Source: Tricholoma matsutake (taxonomy: Eukaryota > Basidiomycota > Agaricomycetes > Agaricales > Tricholomataceae). Taken from it: a stretch of 64,000 bases of DNA. The notes beneath the pieces were generated by a model that ran no database searches, was not told where the DNA came from, and was given only the letters and a program-made list of their open reading frames with translations. Location: contig AP026541.1 in the NCBI GenBank assembly GCA_026075535.2, forward strand, positions 11,470,001-11,534,000. Reading direction: 5' to 3'. Each line of letters starts with the position of its first letter. Within the stretch, counting starts at the first letter, position 1. Of this stretch, positions 59,581 to 64,000 are shown one piece after another. Position numbers and translations under genes: made by a program.

Positions 59581-59583
59581 ATA

Positions 59584-60600
59584 GTGGAGGCTAAACCAAA
59601 GAAGAAATATCAAGCTAAGCAGCAGCCTGAGTCATCATATACAAAGAAGATTGAATTGGCACATGTGCTCAAGAGGACACTGTCCCTTGATTTAAGCCAG
59701 CCCCACTGCTTGAAAAAGCAGAGACTAAATTCTGATGCAGGCCTGGCACAAGATGTTCAGCTGTCAGTATCTGTTCACGCACTTGTCCCAATTGGCACAC
59801 AATGGCAGAATAACAGTTGTGCATGCAATGCAATCTGTACCATCCTCTTCAATGTATGGCTTGATGACCCCCAGACAGTCTCACATTCATGGCGTGAGAT
59901 GTGGAGTGACTTGCTTGATTCGTTGCTTGTATCTTTCAACTCCCATGTAAGTGTTGGTGGGGCATCTGCAACGTATTCTTTAGAACAGTTACAAGATTAC
60001 CTAAGGCATTGTTTGGCAAGGACTAGCACAGAATTTGCATTTGGACAGTATGCTAGTGTGCATGCTATTATGGATCAGCTACTTCGATGTACATGCACTG
60101 TTACAACGTCAACATGTTGCCTGGATGGGCATACTGTAGATGAAAACTTATGCTTGACATACTCTGGCGCAATTGTAATAGGATCTGCTCCTGCAGGTTG
60201 CAGTGTCCAGCAGTATATTTCTGATTTCTCAATACCTTTGTCAAGGAGTTGCCCGCAATGCAGCAAGCACCTGATCTGTCAATTTACATTTGCGCACCAT
60301 CCCGCATTGCTTGCAATTGAACTGTGGCCAGGTTTGGCTTCCATTGATCCAATTATGACGGTTGATATTGAGGGATCAAGCAGGCAATATTCTTTGCATG
60401 GCATAATATACTTCACAGGTGAGCATTTCACTGCACATGTAATAATGTGCACAGGTATGGTGTGGTTCCATGACGGGATATTCACAGGCAGCTCACTGGT
60501 GTATGAGACAGCTGATGTAACCTCAGTCCCAACAGAGAATGCCATAACAGCTATATACATACAAACCCAAGACAGAACTTGGACATGCCATACACAGTAG
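59584..60600 (+). pseudogene. Cysteine-peptidase-like domain at the C-terminal end of the Helitron protein
   Basis: A 338-codon frame follows the helicase in the same reading frame, separated only by TGA 59578-59580 and two codons. A Cys box GTQWQNNSCACNA (C79 counted from 59584) is followed by a helical region (YSLEQLQDYLRHCL). A cysteine pair region follows (CPQCSKHLIC), then a His box SLHGIIYFTGEHFTAHVIMC (H281) and WFHDG (D297). Order and spacing resemble papain-fold deubiquitinase-type peptidases (Cys box, zinc-like CxxC, His box, Asp). The likely reading is that helicase and peptidase formed one polyprotein. The substrate is unknown; processing of the polyprotein or removal of ubiquitin-like modifiers are possible. 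The Cys, His and Asp look intact although the element is decayed upstream. Confidence 0.65.
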
Positions 60601-61102
60601 TGGCCCACTAGCTCAAGTGACCTGTTAATAGTCAAAGTCACTTTCCACGATGACAATGTGCAGCATATCAACATAATTTCCCACACCTGGCCAACTTACC
60701 AGTTTTGTTTAATTTGGCAGTCTCTGCTGCAAAATATTCACAGCATGCATAATGCTGAATGTAAAAATACAAAACCTATATCAGCTGCTTCACAACATCC
60801 TGGACAAGGGTCCAATAACAGCTAAACACCATTAATCATTCATATTCAATCCCCTTTCATCCTGGACTCTTATGTGGCCAACTACTCAACCTTCCATAGT
60901 AGAAAATGATTGAAAAATGAGTGAAAAATGAACCAAAAATGCCAACTGTGAACAACCCTATTGGAGCCATGGTCTGACTGCTCACTGGTATTCTCCTCCT
61001 TGTCCTCCTCCTCACCACCATCTTTGCTTCTGGAAGGTTTTCTTTTCTTCTTGCCTGCATCACTACCTTTCTTCCATTCACAGGCCTTAAGTTCTTTGGC
61101 TG
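60601..61102. repeat. Helitron 3' flank with a MITE-like remnant (about 60885-60962)
   Basis: AAAATGAGTGAAAAATGAACCAAAAATGCCAACTGTGAACAACCC-type words match the ends of the elements at 29,692 and 41,496, but the left half is reduced. No gene. The Helitron 3' end is expected somewhere here but was not fixed. Confidence 0.4.
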
Positions 61103-61909
61103 TAGGGTTGCCAAAGTTCAGTTCAGTCTGGTTCTTGGCACTTTTTGCCAAACCATGAACTGAACTTTCACTAATTTTCCAGAACAGAACTGAGAACAGA
61201 ACAGAACAGGAAAGAACCGGTTCTCAATGGTTCTGTTCAGTCCAGTTCTCAGTTCGATCCCGTGAACTGAGATAAAAAAAAACAAAAAACATGCTACGCA
61301 CCCATTTCCACACACTAATATATTTGAATAAAGTTATTTTTCTACCACCAGACGAGCCCAATGATGTGTCAAAAGCCTACTCACAGCAAACTTGCAGACC
61401 CCAGAAGTCAGCACTCTTGTTATCTCTGACTTCCAGGAATGGAAGGAGCAAGAATGGGCTTGAGGGCTTGAAACATCACCTAGATGGCATTTAGTAAGAG
61501 GAGGACAATGATTAACATTGTTCAATGCAGCTGGCTAGTCACCGACTGTGACATGTCATCAACATGACATGACATGTGATGTAGAAGATCACATTTCTTG
61601 AGGTTGGTGTGGGTGATAGAGCAGCTCTTGTCACTTGGAGGACTGATCCCCTCAAGCTCCATTGCACCCTTGAGTTCTAGCAAGCACAATATGTAATTAT
61701 TGCCTGTTTCAGCACCCCCCTAACCCCTCAAAAAGTTCAGTTCAAACTGGTCTGAACCTCGGTTCTCTTGTCATGCCCATGTCCCAAACTGAGAACCAGA
61801 ACCATTACGTCCAGTGGCTGAACTGAACCTGAACAGAGCAGAACTGTTGGTTCAGTTCTACCAGTTCTGGTTCTTTGCATTAGTTTGGAACTGAACTTTG
61901 GCAACCCTA
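61103..61909. mobile_element. hAT-like MITE (807 bp) with near-perfect target duplication
   Basis: The left end TAGGGTTGCCAAAGTTCAGT is mirrored by ACTGAACTTTGGCAACCCTA at the right. Flanks are TTTGGCTG (61095-61102) and TCTGGCTG (61910-61917), 7 of 8 identical. The interior is rich in GAACAGAAC/GTTCTGTTC words near both ends. A central portion (about 61,290-61,720) is non-repetitive, with no recognised gene. Confidence 0.8.
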
Positions 61910-62691
61910 TCTGGCTGCAATCTTTGCCTTGTAATCTGCCAGGCATTTTCTATGTTCATTGGCTGTTAGTTTGACAAATGTACAATTCCCACCTTGATTG
62001 CATCAAGTAATTTCTGAAGTGGGCTGATGGATGAGGAGAATTCACTTGGGTTGACAAACTTAATCATATGTCCAGCCCTTTAGCTCTATGCTGTAACATT
62101 GGACTATGGCTTCTTCATAGTTCATGTACTGCATCACAGCATTCAGATTGCCAGTGATGTTGACTTGTGATAGCAGGCACAAGTAAGGCCAGTATTAAGA
62201 AATATGATAAGTGAGCAACTCTGCACCTAACATTGCAGCGATCTTCTCCCAGATCTCCCTTTTCATATTGTCTGCCTTCTGTTTAGATGTTCTGAATAAG
62301 TCTGAAGTTTGAATATGGTGGTTAGAGTGACTATTTTTAGATTATTCTTGCAGTACTCACTAACAGCATCATATCCACCCACCATGAATGCCTCCAGCCT
62401 TGTACCAACTTCTGAGGTATCCCATTTCTTCCAAACAGCTATCTTCATGTATTCTTCAAGTGCTGGTGATGTAAAGAACCACTGCAGCTGCATATGGTAA
62501 TCTGCAGAATCTCATACAATACAGAAAAAGCCTTCAATTCCAACACAGTATGTCACACCAGTCATCTATACATTTGTCAGAAGAGCACACCTCAATTCAA
62601 GAAATCTTGCAACTGCTTACCAGGAGTTGCACATTATGGGCCACATTGGCTACATCTTGAATGCAGGTGTGTGCAGTTAGGCAACAAATTT
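61910..62691. other. Intergenic or intronic DNA, no separate gene recognised
   Basis: May include 3' exons of the minus-strand gene to the right. Short minus-strand frames (for example FTSPALEEYMKIAVWKKWDT near 62,470) look protein-like but could not be joined with confidence. Confidence 0.35.
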
Positions 62692-64000
62692 TCATGGTGT
62701 CCTGTTTATATGATTGAATTCTTCAATCAGCTCATCTTTTTCTTCCTTGCTAAGAGCCTCATATTCTTCTTGATATTCCTTCTGGAGAGCTACTAATTTC
62801 AAAGAATTTCCTTCTGCATGGTTTGTATCAGTATGGAACCCATAAAGGAGACAGGTATAAAAAACCTTCATGCAAGTTGGTGGCCTTGAGACTTTTGAAC
62901 AGATTATAAGCATTGGTGTTGTGATTGTGAGTCACCATCTTTGTGCCCCCTTGAAAAAATATGTCAAGGAAGTATCTTGGCTTTTTATTGAATCATTTTC
63001 TGAGCTCATCTGCTTTTGCAATATACCACTCACTGACAGCATCATCAATCTGTTGCTGTTTCTCCTGATGTGCTTCTAGCTTCTCCATCTGTTGCTGAGC
63101 AGGAATTGGAGGTGGTTTCTGGCTTGGCAGGTGTCTCTGTTGAGGTGTGCTCACAGTTTGCAGAGTTGAGAGCACCATTGGCATATTAAACTTGTTTGTT
63201 TATCAAGAACACAACAAAAGACATAAGTGGTAAGACAACCATACAGAGGGAGAAAGAAAACTAAATAGAGCAAATTTAGAGGAAGGGTATAATCCACCAT
63301 ACTTGGAGGTAGCCATTGTCCCCATTTGCAAGGAAAATAAAACAAAAATAATAAACTAAAAGGAAAGGTGAAATGAGACATAAAAAGGTCTGACACAACA
63401 GAAGGGGTAGGGGGAAAACTAAACTTATGCCATAATTTGTGTCTAATCTTCAGAATGGTTACCACCTTTGCCTGCCATCCAATCTTCAGTCAATGCATCC
63501 TATAATAGGGTATTGTATTCATTGGAAAGAGATAACCAACTGAGCAATATGCCCCACTGAGTTGGTGGATCGTTCCAGACAATGAGCATGAGTATTTGAT
63601 GTGATGAAGGTCATAATCAGTGATGAATTTTGTTGTGGCAGGACCCAAATTGGGAATGGCAGTAGCTGACTGATGTTTAGCCTTAGCATGTGTAGCAGGA
63701 GATTGGGGGACAGAAGGAGTTGTGGCAGAAAAATTCAGTGGAGTGCCTGGGTGCCCAATTGGTCAAGGGAACTTTGAAGTGTCAACTGGTGGGAACTTTG
63801 AAGATTTTGTAGCAGGACATGAAGTACTGAGAGAGATAGTTCTTGGCTGGAAATTTGGATGCTGTGGTAGGGGACAATAGCAAAGCATGCTTAGATGGTG
63901 ATGGTGGTTCAGATTGAGAAGAATTCAGTGTGCTTCCATGATTCAGTGCCTCATGCTTCACCAGGATAGCCTCTTGGGTGTGAAGCTTGGCAAATGTGGT
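62692..64000 (-). CDS. Hypothetical gene, partial at the right window edge
   Basis: Minus-strand exons read, from the edge: TTFAKLHTQEAILVKHEALN and QSEPPSPSKHALLLSPTTAS (about 64000-63840), then PAQQQMEKLEAHQEKQQQID and DAVSEWYIAKADELRK (63184-62996). After a TGA at 62993 the frame continues FNKKPRYFLDIFFQGGTKMV and NTNAYNLFKSLKATNLHEG. After an intron comes TNHAEGNSLKLVALQKEYQEEYEALSKEEKDE in two adjoining blocks. The Glu/Lys-rich helical end (EYxxLSxEEKxEL) recurs in unnamed Agaricomycete proteins near transposons, as far as I recall; I cannot name the family. Exon joins are approximate and the TGA may mark decay. Confidence 0.42.

Larger units (their letters stand above)
53080..60600 (+). 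mobile_element. Decayed Helitron (RepHel) with a C-terminal cysteine-peptidase-like domain
   Basis: The coding domains of a rolling-circle Helitron lie in order on one strand: an N-terminal Cys-containing region, a DUF6570-like region, the Helitron helicase-like/Rep region with an HxH motif, a Pif1-type helicase, then a peptidase-like region. The TC...CTRR ends could not be placed with confidence, so the limits are those of the coding block. A 489-bp MITE interrupts it at 55076-55564. Confidence 0.8.

Overview
The window looks like nuclear DNA of a filamentous basidiomycete, most likely an Agaricomycete. Three things point there: genes split by many introns of about 45-80 bp with GT..AG ends and CTAAY-like branch sites; family content typical of mushrooms (a Crinkler-type protein with a kinase-like C-terminus, a DUF6535 membrane protein, a KRE6/SKN1-like GH16 glucanase, a P450); and a KDZ-superfamily transposon and a Helitron, both common in these fungi. 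The species cannot be named from the sequence.

Layout. 1-10.2 kb: the end of a cytochrome P450 gene runs off the left edge, then a damaged Crinkler gene (2858-5103, minus), a small three-exon gene (5856-6396, minus) and gene-poor DNA. 10,278-26,881: one large element bounded by ~220-250 bp terminal inverted repeats. It carries a decayed KDZ transposase (20,273-23,898, minus), four unrecognised accessory genes, and a pair of equal-length 1,027-bp inner inverted repeats inside arrays of GGGCCC-rich subterminal repeats. 26.9-31.2 kb: repeats, no gene. 31.2-39.7 kb: a host island with three well-supported genes. A GT2 glycosyltransferase (minus) and a GH16 beta-glucanase (plus) are divergently transcribed, which hints at cell-wall polysaccharide metabolism; a DUF6535 protein follows on the minus strand. 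40.3-64 kb: a second mobile-DNA compartment with a LINE-like 3' remnant, a decayed multi-exon gene split by a 3.06-kb non-autonomous element full of hairpins, and a decayed Helitron (about 53.1-60.6 kb) whose helicase frame runs into a cysteine-peptidase-like domain. The Helitron holds a 489-bp hAT-like MITE with a perfect 8-bp target duplication. A second hAT-like MITE (61,103-61,909) and the end of an unrecognised gene close the window.

Theme. The host islands look CpG-rich and the transposon compartments CpG-poor. In the transposon genes, most in-frame stops I located (about 16 of 22) are TGA, often where the family expects Arg. That fits CGA to TGA change by deamination of methylated CpG, i.e. 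an epigenetically silenced transposon compartment. All splice models here were inferred by eye.
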